NCBI GenBank assembly: GCA_963576725.1
Contig: OY755252.1
Coordinates: 26,370,722 to 26,434,721, forward strand
DNA: 64,000 bases
Origin: Azorinus chamasolen
Taxonomy: Eukaryota > Mollusca > Bivalvia > Cardiida > Solecurtidae
Reading direction: 5' to 3'
A program made the position numbers and the translations under genes. The notes below the pieces were generated by a model. It saw only the letters and a list, made by a program, of their open reading frames with translations, did not search any database and was not told the origin of the DNA. Shown here in pieces: positions 35,641 through 49,063 of this stretch (positions are counted from its first letter, which is position 1; each line of letters opens with the position of its first letter).

Positions 35641-36145
35641 ACACATTAGACCCAGATCTGACAGCTTCTGTATGTAGGAGCTGCCTGATCAGGGTCTATC
35701 CTGTTTGCTTATTATATAATATAGATCTGATTCTGGATCTCATCATCAACATCATTTGAAAACACAATTTATATATTCTATTTTCTGGCTTAAAGTTAAA
35801 AAAAACCTACCTTCTTCTTTGTATTTCTAATTTAAGTGATATATAAATGTGATTACGGGGCGTATATAACAATTTTTTCTAACAGACTGATTTGTTTTAA
35901 ACTTTGCACATATGAAGTTTATGGTTTACTCATTGAAATGCCACTAAACTAAAGATCACCGTGCTTTTTCCCAAGATATGATCCTTTGAACATGGCCACT
36001 AATGGTCCTTTTAATGGATGGTTGTGTCTAAATACCTGTTTTTCTAAACAACATGGGAGAATAAACAAATATGTAAGAATCATATGCAAACTATATATAA
36101 TTTGATTTGAAAGACATCCATGTAATTTAAGTCTTACAAGTAGAA

Positions 36146-37103
36146 CAAGTTAATGTTGTATAGCTATATATGCAATACACAAGTCCCCACCGGATTAAAA
36201 AAAACCAACCTCCTTTGAAACATCCACCCAGTCCATGGTGTAGTTGACCATGGTATATACATGACCAACCTGAATGGTATTTGTAAAAATCATAAGTAAA
36301 ACAATATGAAAATGGGGAATAACTCCAAAATATTGATGCTAGATTTATGGCCCTTGTGTATGATACTTTCTCTCATCATGCCTGTTCCATATGTTAAATT
36401 TCAAATCAACTGAACCATTAGATAAAGTGTTATTGTCATGACAAGAAAATATGAAAAAGGGGAATACATGTAACTCCAAAAATATTGATGCTAGAGTTAT
36501 GGTTTTTGAGCATGATACTTTCTGTCATCATGCTTGTTCCATGTATAAAGTATCAAATCAATTGAACCAGTAGATAAAGAGTTATTGTCCGGACAAGTAA
36601 TAGGGGAATAACTCCAACAAGAGGGCCTGAAAGGCCCTGATATCGCTCACCAGACAATCAGAGAAGATTTTCAAAGTTTTCACGATATGATTCTATAGAA
36701 AACTAGCTGGCCCTGGGGCGGAGTCAATTTTGACCCCAGAGGCATACTTTATATAACTTTTTTGTAGAGGTCCTGAGCATGATGACATGTGCCAAATATG
36801 AAAGCTGAGAACCTGCCAGTTTCAGAAGAAGAAGATTTTCAAAGTTTTCCTATATGTTTCTATAGACAAGTGTGTTCAGAGGAACACGTGTGTCAACTGC
36901 TCGCGGCTGACAAAAACTTATTGTTAATATAACAAAGGGGAATAACTCAAAATATATTGATGCTACAGTTGTGGCCCTTGTGCATGACACTTCCTCTAAT
37001 CATGCTTGTTCCATGTGTGAAATTTGAAAGCTCTATAACAATTAGTTTAGAAATGACAGCCCAAAAAAGAAAGTGTGACGGACAGACAGACGGAGGAAAA
37101 GTC
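36146..37103 (+). mobile_element. E3-type element, 3'-truncated, copy in SEG2
   Basis: Counterpart of 8332-9281, including the nested CAAGAGGGCCTGAAAGGCCC fragment (from about 36617). At its 3' end, after GACGGACAGACAGACGGAGG, SEG2 carries a further 137 bp not present in SEG1. Confidence 0.7.
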
Positions 37104-37240
37104 AGGGCCTCCGCTGGCGGTCGCCAAAATCGCCAATGGCGAAAATATTCATAATCTGGCGATAAAAAATTAAATCTGGCGAATGTTGTGGCGAATATAA
37201 TTTTGCAAATTATGCCGAGAAATACAGACCCAATTTAAAG
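37104..37240. other. 137-bp SEG2-specific insertion rich in TGGCGA
   Basis: SEG1 reads GGAAAAGTGATCCCTAAGTGACAAAC; SEG2 has about 137 bp in place of the short GATCCCTA step. The extra DNA contains CGCTGGCGGTCGCC, then CGCCAATGGCGA, and CTGGCGA/TGGCGAATGTTG repeats, giving internal self-complementarity. The ends do not show clear inverted repeats or a target duplication. Confidence 0.6.
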
Positions 37241-37899
37241 TGACAAACTGCCTCTAGGTAGGTGACACAAAAACTAGAACTACCACTAAAAGGTGATGAA
37301 TACTCCCACTAGTACAGTTGACACAGAGATGGGGGCTATAGAAATAAATCACTACAATATCTGCTACAGTTAAGAAAAAACTGCAGAAAACCCGAAAAAA
37401 CTGCGGAAAACCCGAAATTTCCTAAGTCAAATTGCTGTAATTCCGTTAAAAATCAATGTAGTGTAACAAAATTCAAACTTGATATGTAACTCATTATTTT
37501 AAAGCTACATACCAAATATCACATCAATATATGCAAGGGTTTAGAAAATAACTCCGGAAAACCTGAATTTCCCGAAATTTTCTTTAAGTAAAATCACTGT
37601 TTTTGTGAACAAGAGCACCGCAAGACGGGGCAATATACGCCCGAAGGCTGTTCTATAAAATTATGTTGAAAAATAAAGGAGGAGTTAGTTGCACAAGAAA
37701 TTGCTACCCAAAACTATCAAAGGGCAATAACTCCAGAATGAAAAATGATATGAGAGTTATCTCACTGATATGCACAACTACACATCAATATCTATCATTC
37801 CTGAAAGTTTGAAGAAATTATGTTGAAAAATAAAGGAGGAGTTAGTTGCACAAGAAATTGCTACCCGAAACTATCAAAGGGCAATAACTCCAGAATGAA

Positions 37900-40139
37900 C
37901 AAGAGAGTCGTCACGGGTGACAAATGCCCCCAAAGTGTTTGACACCGAAATGCATTTTGGCGGAAAAACAATACAATGTAATGCAGGTGTAACATGAAAT
38001 TTTGATGCTGTTAAAAATGACACAGGAGTCAGTTCTTAACATTAGAAACAGAACCTTTGACGATTATGATAGCTAAGAAAAGAGCCAAGCGTCAAAACTT
38101 AGTTAAAAAGGACCCTAAGTCATTCTCAACGTTAAAAAGGACCCTGGGTTGATTGTCAACGTTTAAGGTATAGGAGATATGCTCTGGACAAGCTTTTTGT
38201 ATCTGGTAAGATATAGGAGATATGCTCCGGACTGTAAAATTGAGGTCAAAGGTCAAGGTCAAGGTCAGTACCTGGGTTGATTGTCAACGTTTAAGGTATA
38301 GGAGATATTCTCTGGACAAGCTTTTTGTATCTGGTAAGATATAGGAGATATGCTCCGGACTGTAAAATTGAGGTCAAAGGTCAAGGTCAAGGTCAGTGAT
38401 CTGAAAATGGTACACGACTCTCCGCCATCCCAAGATGAACTCACAAACCAAATTTGGAATCTGTAGCTGGTAAGGTATAGGAAAAATGCTCCGGACAAGC
38501 TTTGTGTAAAATCTAGGTCAAAGGTCAATGCCACAGTGACCTGAAAATGGTACGCGACACACCGCCATCCCAAGATAAACTCACACATTAAATTTGGAAT
38601 CCGTAGCTGGTAAGGTATAGGAGATATTCTCTGGACAACCTTTTTTGTAAAATCGAGGTCAAAAGTCAAGGTCAAGGTCAGTGATCTGAAAATGGTACAC
38701 GACTCTCCGCCATCCCAAGATGAACTCACAAACCAAATTTGGAATCTGTAGCTGGTAAGGTATAGGAAAAATGCTCCGGACAAGCTTTGTGTAAAATCTA
38801 GGTCAAAGGTCAAGGCCACAGTGACCTGAAAATGGTACGCGACACACCGCCATCCCAAGATAAACTCACACATTAAATTTGGAATCCGTAGCTGGTAAGG
38901 TATAGGAGATATTCTCTGGACAACCTTTTTTGTAAAATCGAGGTCGAAGGTCAAGGTCAAGGTCACAGTGACCTGAAAATGGTACGCGACACTCCGCCAT
39001 CTGAAGGTGATCTCACACACCAAATTTGGAATCCGTATCTGGTAAGTTATAGGAGATATGCTCTGGACAAGCTTTTTGTAAAATCAGTCAAGGTCAAGGT
39101 CAAGGTTAAGGTCATAGCGACCTGGAAATGGTACATGACACTCCGCCATCCCAAGATGAACTCACACACCAAATTTGGAATCTGTAGCTGGTAAGGTAAA
39201 GGAGATATGCTCCGGACAAGCTTTTTGTAAAATCGGTCAAAGGTCATGGTCAAGGTCACAGTGATCTGAAAATGGTACGCGACACTCCTCCATCCCAAGA
39301 TGAACTCACACACCAAATTTGGAATCCTTAGCTGGTAAGGAATAGGAGATATACTCCGGACAAGCTTTTTGTAGCTGGTAAGGTATAAGCGGTTTTTAAA
39401 ATCGAGGTCAAAGGTCAAGGTCAAGGTCACAGTGACCTGGAAATGGTACGCGACACTCCGCCATCCCAAGATGAACTCACACAGCAAATTTGGAATCTGT
39501 AGCTGGTAAGGTAAAGGAGATATGCTCCGGACAAGCTTTTTGTAAAATCGGTCAAAGGTCATGGTCAAGGTCACAGTGATCTGAAAATGGTACGCGACAC
39601 TCCTCCATCCCAAGATGAACTCACACACCAAATTTGGAATCCTTAGCTGGTAAGGTATAGGAGATATACTCCGGACAAGCTTTTTGTAGCTGGTAAGGCA
39701 TAAGCTTTTTTTAAAATCGAGGTCAAAGGTCAAGGTCAAGGTCACAGTGACCTGGAAATGGTACGCGACACTCCGCCATCCCAAGATGAACTCACACACC
39801 AAATTTGGAATCTGTAGCTGGTAAGGTAAAGGAGATATGCTCCGGACAAGCTTTTTGTAAAATCAAGGTCAAAGGTCAAGGTCAAGGTCACAGTGACATG
39901 AAAATGGTACGCGACACTCCCCCATCCCAAGATGAACTCACACACCAAAATTGGTATCCATAGCTGATGTGACAAAGGAAATATACTCCGGACAAAATGT
40001 ACACACACCCACACACCCACCCACCCACCCACACACCCACCCACCCACACACCCACCCACCCACACACCCACACACACACACACCCACACACGCACGGTG
40101 CGATCACTATATGCCGCCAAAGCCTAGCTTTGGGGGCAT
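37900..40139 (+). mobile_element. E2: pearl/Helentron-like element nested in E1
   Basis: Interrupts an E1 core unit: CCAGAATGAA stops at 37899 and AAAAATGATATGAG resumes after 40139. The 5' end is CAAGAGAGTCGTCACGGGTG, with subterminal repeat ATGCCCCCAAAG (37924-37935). A tandem core (about 38220-39985) has ~143-bp units in dimeric higher-order periods of 287 and 314 bp. A CACCC/CACA microsatellite (40000-40095) and 3' hairpin ATGCCGCCAAAGC...GCTTTGGGGGCAT (40111-40139) follow, then AAAA. Long minus-strand open frames across the core are tandem artefacts. Core units contain AGGTCAAAGGTCA and AGGTCACAGTGACCT. Confidence 0.8.
38960..39753. promoter_or_regulatory. Cluster of nuclear-receptor-type AGGTCA sites in the E2 core
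   Basis: Perfect inverted repeats AGGTCACAGTGACCT lie at 38960-38974, 39424-39438 and 39739-39753. Direct repeats AGGTCAAAGGTCA (spacing 1) lie at 39405-39417 and 39720-39732, and TCAAGGTCA extended half-sites sit between them. These match textbook consensus sites for RXR/HNF4-type heterodimers (DR1), ERR/FTZ-F1-type monomers, and estrogen-receptor-type dimers (inverted repeat, spacing 3). Presence of the sequence is certain; in vivo binding is inference. Confidence 0.55.
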
Positions 40140-40143
40140 AAAA

Positions 40144-41199
40144 ATGATATGAGAGTTATCTCACTGATATGCACAACTACACATCAGTATCTATCATTCC
40201 TGAAAGTTTGAAGAAATTATGTTGAAAAATAAAGGAGGAGTTAGTTGCACAAGAAATTGCTACCCGAAACTATCAAAGGGCAATAACTCCAGAATGAAAA
40301 ATGATATGAGAGTTATCTCACTGATATGCACAACTACACATCAATATCTATCATTCCTGAAAGTTTGAAGAAATTATGTTGAAAAATAAAGGAGGAGTTA
40401 GTTGCACAAGAAATTGCTACCCGAAACTATCAAAGGGCAATAACTCCAGAATGAAAAATGATATGAGAGTTATCTCACTGATATGCACAACTACACATCA
40501 GTATCTATCATTCCTGAAAGTTTGAAGAAATTATGTTGAAAAATAAAGGAGGAGTTAGTTGCACAAGAAATTGCTACCCAAAACTATCAAAGGGCAATAA
40601 CTCCAGAATGAAAAATGATATGAGAGTTATCTCACTGATATGCACAACTACACATCAGTATCTATCATTCCTGAAAGTTTGAAGAAATTATGTTGAAAAA
40701 TAAAGGAGGAGTTAGTTGCACAAGAAATTGCTACCCAAAACTATCAAAGGGCAATAACTCCAGAATGAAAAATGATATGAGAGTTATCTCACTGATATGC
40801 ACAACTACACATCAGTATCTATCATTCCTGAAAGTTTGAAGAAATTATGTTGAAAAATAAAGGAGGAGTTAGTTGCACAAGAAATTGCTACCCGAAACTA
40901 TCAAAGGGCAATAACTCCAGAATGAAAAATGATATGAGAGTTATCTCACTGATATGCACAACTACACATCAGTATCTATCATTCCTGAAAGTTTGAAGAA
41001 ATTATGTTGAAAAATAAAGGAGTTAGTTGCACAAGAAATTGCTACCCGAAACTATCAAAGGGCAATAACTCCAGAATGAAAAATGATATGAGAGTTATCT
41101 CACTGATATGCACAACTACACATCAGTATCTATCATTCCTGAAAGTTTGAAGAAATTATGTTGAAAAATAAAGGAGGAGTTAGTTGCACAAGAAATTGC
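40144..41199 (+). repeat. 157-bp tandem core of E1, about seven units
   Basis: ATGATATGAGAG recurs at 40144, 40301, 40458, 40615, 40772, 40929 and 41083, that is 157 bp apart except one 154-bp unit that lacks three bases (GAG) from GGAGGAG. Units differ at very few positions (for example CCCGAAAC and CCCAAAAC), indicating recent homogenisation. Unit length is close to the ~160-bp core repeats reported for bivalve pearl elements. Confidence 0.92.
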
Positions 41200-41524
41200 T
41201 AACGGACGGACGGACAGACGGACGGACGGACGGACGACATGCGCCATACCATAATACGTCCCTTCGGGCGTATAAAAATCAATGAAGCGCCATGAAATTC
41301 AAACTTCATCTGTAACTCATTATTATAAAGCCACATACCACATATTATTCAATATCTGTAAAGGTTTAGAAAAAAAATCCAGAAAACTGAAAAATAACAA
41401 AGGGTAATAACTCCAAAATCCAAAAATACTGAAGACAGAGTTACAAACCTTGTGCACTGCACTTGCTGTCAATGTGATCAATCTATATATGAAGTTTGAA
41501 GTCAATAGCTTTTATACTATATAT

Positions 41525-41666
41525 AAGTAGTCTTGGTCAGTTTGGAAAGTCACTACACCAAAAAACGTAGTGACTTGCCAAAACGTAGTGACTTGTTAGG
41601 TGTGCGATAACATGGCCGTAGTGACTTTCCAGGTTATGCACACACACACACACACACACACACACA
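41525..41666 (+). repeat. R-left copy with short (AC)n in SEG2
   Basis: Counterpart of 9880-10034. The AC tract is shorter (about 13 units here, about 20 in SEG1), and the same AATAAGCCGATAGATGGCG follows. Confidence 0.85.
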
Positions 41667-44104
41667 ATAAGCCGATAGATGGCGATGTAGGCGAAAACTA
41701 AAATCCTAATTTCTTGAAAAAGTTTTCATTTGATCTTGATGAAATAAAAGGCATAGCATCTCTCAGGCAGTGATCTGTTAGAAACCAGCCAAATTGTTAA
41801 CTCTGATTCACAAAAAATACCCTTAAACTGGATATTTTAGTGATAACTGATGTAAAATTTGGCTGAAATTCTTGAGTTTAAGACTAAAATTGTCTATAAA
41901 CTGGCCTAATCATGAAGATCTTAGACTGAGTTTGGATCCAGATCCTTATTTTAGCATAGACAAGCAAGTACGAAATGCTAAATCGGGTTGAAATGGTCGT
42001 CGCTTGTGATCAGTACCCTAAAGAAGATGTACGGTATGAGTCGGCATTCATGCCCCCGCGACAGGCACCTCTCCTTTCCAGAAGGGTATTTCAAGCACAA
42101 GAAGCAGAAAAAGACTACCCAATCAGATTTCACTCAACAGTGCAGGGTGAATTTTAGCATAAAAGGACATTGTTTCCTATGGTTAGCATACCTTCATTAA
42201 CTGTCAGCATTAATCAAAGATCTCAGCCGCATGTAGTCGGCTTCGGCGGAAGCAGCACCGAGTAGCCGCAAAAGTCTTTTCACCCAAGACCGGATGGTAT
42301 TTCCTGTCATGCTCAGTGGTGTTGTACATGGTTCCTACCCCAGTGCAAAGTACCGGCTCAAAGAATATGCCACACAAAGCCCAACAATGGAAAAAATGTG
42401 TCCTTCCTGATGTGCCTCCAAGGCCTGAAAAACAGGGAAAGCACATAAAATATACAAAAATCCTTGAAAAATGCTTTAAGATACATGTTCAGAACACTAA
42501 TTTGAGTGTTTATGTTATGATTTAGCTAAATATTGTTGTTTCTTAAATAATAAAACTGTCAAGTTATGAGAAATTCACAATAAAAACAATGCTTTGTTAC
42601 CTTTTCAAAGTCATCTGACCAACTTAGCTGCACCGTATTCAAGGAAACCCATAACAGAGGGCACTCAAACTTCAAAACTTAAGGCCAGCAGATACAAATA
42701 GATTTCAGAAATAGAAATAGCACTCTTTTTCCTTGCTTAGCAGCCACAGAAATTACAGTCGCGTCTGTCTGAAGCTACAAATAAGGGTTAAGAGTCGCCC
42801 GCTTTGCATGCTTGATGAACAATTTTTAATTAGCGGTTGCAATTTATGTAGAGCTCTGCACTATTAAAGTTATTAAATGCAGAAAAAATGCAATAAATCT
42901 AGAAAGAGACACTCTGAAAATGCAAATTTGATTGAGATGAATATTAGATCTTGGAAATTATGTAAGAAAACACATTGGAAGAGCCAAAAAAAATGACAGG
43001 AAGCACTGAAAGAGTCGGTTGCGCGGCTAGATCCAATGAAAAACTGTGATTTATGCACTTCAAGCTAAATTTATGAGATGCTAAATGCTGGAATCTGTCC
43101 AAAATTCTACGAAATACTTTACTTTGCCAAATTTGATACATATGTTGGACCTTTGATTCCAGAAAAAAGATATTTCTCCAGCAGGAAGATGTCAAGTAGC
43201 CAAAGGCAATTTTAGGAAGGCTTTCGGACGATAACGACGCTTCTAAGTTGCCCGTCATTAGCCAAAATTTCTCAATTTAATAAAAAATGCTTGAAATTCA
43301 ACAAAAATATAATCAACCGGGTTGTTCTATGCTGTTTAGATCCAGATCAAAGAGCCTATGAAGGTCAAATAGTCTGACAGAGCCTATGAAGGCCAAATAG
43401 TCTGATATAAGTGCAAGAGTGGTCTTTATACTGAACCGTTTAACACACTTTTTTAAAAAATCTCAATTTCTTCAAATTTACTCAGATCTGTTAAAAACTG
43501 TCTCATGTAAAAGCTACTAATTTAGTCATAAATTACCTACATCTGAAATTTCAGGGCAGTAATCCTTACCGTTTTGAAGATATTCCATTTTAACAGTTTC
43601 TGTTATAGGTGTGAGCCCGGTCACTTTTGCCCTTCTTTATTCCATGTAAAAACAGGCATTTTCTGCATCCCCTAGCTACTTCCAGGCTTAGATTTGGGTT
43701 ATACCCTCTTAACACATTTATATTTAGTCCAAACACAGTCTCTAGATCACCAGAAAACAAGGTCAAGAACGTTGACTTTTTTCACTACACACAAAAGTAT
43801 GTACACACTGTCTATTTTCACTTTAAATTTGGGCCATTCTGACGCTACACACACATATTTCCCAACATCCACCAGAGGAAGAAGTCCTGCCAGAGAGTCA
43901 CAAAAAATGACCCCAATGGGCAGAGAGTACACACAATAACTTGAAAATATGCAATTTTCAGCCTGTCAAGTTCTTAAGAGACACTTATTAGCTCATATTT
44001 AAAGCACTGCATTTCTAAATACGTTGTGTCTCTATATGGCTGTTTTCCATGAAATTTATACTAGAGAAAATAGTGCAGCCAATGACTTGGGTCTACAATG
44101 ATAA

Positions 44105-44559
44105 CAAGAGCACCGCGAGACGGGGCAATATACGCCCGAAGGCTGTTCTATTTACACAATGTGTGAACTTTCAGAAGTTGCGCATACCGTATGAGGTCTA
44201 TTAGGGCTAAGGCAATAGCAAGGAGAGTAAAACTGCTTATTGTAATACTAATCTTTTATTTGTCTTTGGGCCTACTGAAAGCTGAAAAAGGAGCATTTAT
44301 TTTGAAAAAAAAGGAGGAATTAGTTGCACAAGAAATTGCTACCCGAAACTATCAAAGGGCAATAACTCCAGAATGAAAAATGATATGAGAGTTATCTCAC
44401 TGATATGCACAACTACACATCAGTATCTATCATTCCTGAAAGTTTGAAGAAATTATGTTGAAAAATAAAGGAGGAGTTAGTTGCACAAGAAATTGCTACC
44501 CGAAACTATCAAAGGGCAATAACTCCAGAATGAAAAATGATATGAGAGTTATCTCACTG
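44105..44559 (+). mobile_element. E1 element, 3'-deleted copy in SEG2
   Basis: Same locus as 16647-17246 but the third core unit stops at ATCTCACTGA (44559) and joins CGGATAAATGAATATTCAC. The microsatellite, 3' hairpin and about 220 bp of flank are lost relative to SEG1. Confidence 0.75.
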
Positions 44560-45112
44560 ACGGATAAATGAATATTCACAAGGTCATGAAATCTTTAATA
44601 TTCTTAAGAGAAAAAAGGATTAATAAACACCAGTTAGCTCTGTTGACAGCGGACACCAAATTTGCTTTAAAATCAATTTCCCAATCCTTCTCGTATTTAT
44701 ATAAACAGCTTCACGCACGTTTGCAAATAGAGTAGATCCAGATCGTACAGTTCCTGTAAGAGCTGTCTGATCAGGTTCTGCTCTGTTGCTTATGAAATGT
44801 TGTTGATCTAATCCTATAGTTTCTGTCAGAGCCAAAGATCCTTTTGAAAAAATAGCATTGTGAAAAAAGGCGTCAGATCTCCATGAATATTCGTGTAAGA
44901 AATAATAATTTCACGGAGATTGAGTTTTTGTAATGATACATGAGTACAAGTTTGGCTGTGACAGTAATTGTACAGCAAACCGATAAGACCCTGATCAGTG
45001 ATCAGGGATCTACAACAAAAGCTGTCTGATCTGGATCTACTCTGTTTGTAAATTTATTTCATTACATTTGATCTGGATCTACTGTGTTTGCATTGACATA
45101 AACAGGCACATG

Positions 45113-45421
45113 GCGTAGGTGGCGGTGGTCTAGTGGTAACGCGCTTGACTGTCAGTCCGGAGGTCCGGGGTTCAAATCCCGGTCCCACCCGGAAATTTCA
45201 GAGACGCTTTTCCGTGTCTCCCACCCACATATACTCTCCACCCAGGGGTTAAAATGGGTACCTGTAAGGGTCACTCGCCGGTACTGCGGCTGCATGAATG
45301 CGCCATATGTTAGCAGTGCTCAATATTGTAGGCCAATGACTCAATGATCAGGGGAGTAAATGTACAGTCGGCTGAACGGTCATTCGGACTGAAAGTAGAC
45401 TATAACTAGGTACTTTACTTT
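45113..45421 (+). mobile_element. tRNA-derived SINE, plus strand, SEG2-specific
   Basis: SEG1 reads GGCACATGCAGTGAAGGG uninterrupted (about 18018-18035). SEG2 has a 309-bp SINE flanked by ACATG (45108-45112 and 45422-45426). The A box TGGTCTAGTGG (45126-45136) and B box GGTTCAAATCC (45169-45179) are intact and correctly spaced. The 3' end is CTAGGTACTTTACTTT. Same family as 7518-7827, so the family was active after the two SEG copies separated. The head resembles a tRNA but lacks a convincing anticodon arm. Confidence 0.93.
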
Positions 45422-46954
45422 ACATGCAGTGAAGGGTTTATAGTCGTGAAGAGATTTACTCACACATAATTTTTCATTGATTACAATACCTAAAAAGATT
45501 GGCAAAGAACACATCTTGCACTTTTCTTTCGGTGATCGACCATCTAGACCCACGAAATGGCCCCCTGTGGTCTACTCTGTTTGCAAATGTGTGAAAACAC
45601 GTTTATATGAGGGAAAGGGTTAAAACAGAACTTCCCACTAGGTCCAAGCAAAGTGGGTATTCCCAACACACGAAAGTTCATAAAGCACAAATCTATGATC
45701 AATGAGAAAAAGGCATAAGTGGTGAAAAAATAGACATCAGACTGTAAGTAGTGGTTTAAAATAGTTTTAGGCTTCTTAGTGAGTAACCGGAGGTGGAACG
45801 ATCAAATAGAATAACAAAGTCACTTTTCTATTGCTTACCTGGTATAAATTAGTTGAATCTCATCCCATAATCATATATCCACACAAAATTTCCACAAAAT
45901 CCAACTTGGTGTCTGCTTATTTGGTCTCCATTTAGGGCATCGCCGTTTGTGTATTGAAAGCCTAAGGGTGAAGGTCGGTTTGTATCGGTGACCGGTGCAT
46001 CTGTTAAATCTCCTCTAGAAAAAATGTCTTCTTTTAAACAGTGCTTGGATTGTTTTCAGATTTGAGTCAAATTGTAATATATTAACGAGTCCTTTTCATA
46101 GAGGCTATTGACAAAAACTATGTCACAGAAATAAACTCTGTGTTGAAAAAAACTACGGGATTACACAATACACGAATTGATAGGGTATCACGAATCCATA
46201 GGAATATCATATTCATAAACAAACTATATGTATAAATTTACCTAAATGAGAAAGTCTCAACCCAAAACAATGGGAATTGCATTGATTAAATTTACATTTA
46301 GTACGTAAGCAATATCAACCGTGGTCTCCATTTCGGGTCTTGCGAAACATTTTCATGAAATAAGATAATGACCTCAGACGCTCAAGTCCTGGTACGTGTC
46401 GGCATGTGGGGCGCTTTGTCTCTATACTATAAATACACCTAACTCAACCTCATTGACGGAATGTAGCTTATTTTTGCTGAAGTTCATGTTCAGTATGCTC
46501 AAGACCTAGTGGGGACACGACCATTAAAGATATAAAAAAAACACACTAATTTTTAAACTGAGCGAGGGAAAAAGTCCACAACGAAAGTAAAAATGAAGGA
46601 TTTGCCCATGTCCGAGATATTTATAATGTAGATATATTATTTTATGTATTATCTTCACTATTTGTATTATTCAGCACTACAGAACAATCGTAATTTGCAG
46701 TAAATATGCAGTAGAACTAGATATTTGGTAAATATAAAATAACTTTCTGCCATGTCTCGTGTTATTTAGCGGCCATATTGGATCTACCGATAATGGAATT
46801 TTGTACGTAGTGCGCATGCGCTGCGCAGTGAATGGCGTCGATGTGTGCGGTTCCAATTTTTCGCACAACGACGACTGTGTTTAAAATTAGAGTGTTTCCG
46901 TGAAACTCACACCATCCGATTTTTTTCGATTTTATGACATAAAACGGCAAAATA

Positions 46955-48240
<1,286 letters not shown>

Positions 48241-48399
48241 CCAAACGTTGAAATTAATATGGCCGATATTTAATACCATTATTGTCAATATTTGAATGTC
48301 GCTGAATATCTTTTTTAAAAGATATTTCTTGTTTGTTTATAATGATTGTTAATTTTATGAATGGACAAGAACTAATCAAATTTCTGTGTTTACTTCCAG

Positions 48400-49063
48400 A
48401 GGAAATAGAATGGGCAGCTCTGGATTGTAGAGTTGAATACTATGAACCATCCAATTATACCACGAGCGATTCATGTGATGATGGTAACGAATCTGAAAAT
48501 GGTGTTTGAGATAATGGCAACAGGTCCGTTTTAAACCAATATTGATACAGCACATTACAGCTCAGAAGAATATTGTTCCATACCAAGATATAGCTGTCCA
48601 TTTAGGAACACCAAACATGACTGTGGTGCAGTCTACAAGAGACATGATGGAAGAAGAAAATGGAACAAAAAGCTGTAAATTTTGCATGAAATTGATAGCC
48701 AAGTTATCAAGCTATGTTGAGCAAAAACATAGAAATGAATTGGAGATTATGAATGTTCTAGCACTGCAGAAGACGTCTTAAGAGAGGAAAGTCAAGTTAC
48801 GAAACTTATGAATGAAGGAGACTTTCTTCACAACAAACAAGTAATTGATAGTCAAAAGGGAACACTGATCCTTTATAAAAGACCAGAACAATTACATTCA
48901 AAAGAAATCAGTGACTATGTAACATGTATGCAGTGTTTAGGTTTGTTTTCAAAGCATGCTAAACGAAGTCCTACACGAAGGGGTGATTCGGGTACTGGAA
49001 TCAGAATCCTTCATCAAGCTAATGGTGCTGCATTACTACTCAACAGTTTGAGCCAGAATTAAT
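48400..49063 (+). pseudogene. Decayed exons of a Cys/His-domain protein (N-terminal part)
   Basis: A good acceptor TTTACTTCCAG (ends 48399) is followed by an acidic stretch (EEIEWAALDCRVEYYEPSNY) to a stop at 48507. From 48542 another frame gives KSCKFCMKLIAKLSSYVEQK, with CxxC and EQKHRNE. After a frameshift near 48765 a third frame gives EGDFLHNKQVID, YKRPEQL and DYVTCMQCLGLFSKHAKR. The order CxxC, x-H, then (K/E)GDFxHN, then RRP-like, then CxxCxGxF is the N-terminal region of the same uncharacterised protein family whose C-terminus is seen at 27406-27626 and 57657-57993. Two frameshifts and a stop make it a pseudogene unless small introns explain them. Confidence 0.55.

Larger units (their letters stand above)
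37610..41273 (+). mobile_element. E1: full pearl/Helentron-like element with E2 nested inside
   Basis: Inserted into TTTGTGAAAAATCAATG, which is intact in SEG1 (9628-9644). The 5' end is CAAGAGCACCGCAAGACGGG, with subterminal repeat ATACGCCCGAAGG (37635-37647). The tandem core has 157-bp units, two before and about seven after the nested E2. A microsatellite of ACGG units (about 41201-41236) and 3' hairpin ATACGTCCCTTCGGGCGTAT (41254-41273) follow, then AAAAA. No long target duplication (0-2 A's), consistent with rolling-circle-type insertion. Without E2 it would be about 1.4 kb. Non-coding, so movement would need proteins supplied in trans. Confidence 0.8.

Noticed and set aside
38265..39802. 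Two ~250-codon minus-strand open frames with repeats like FILGWRSVAYHFQVTVTLTLTFDLDF
   Set aside because: They follow the tandem units of the E2 core exactly, change with each indel of the repeat and lack any domain; a unit of suitable length keeps the frame open by chance.
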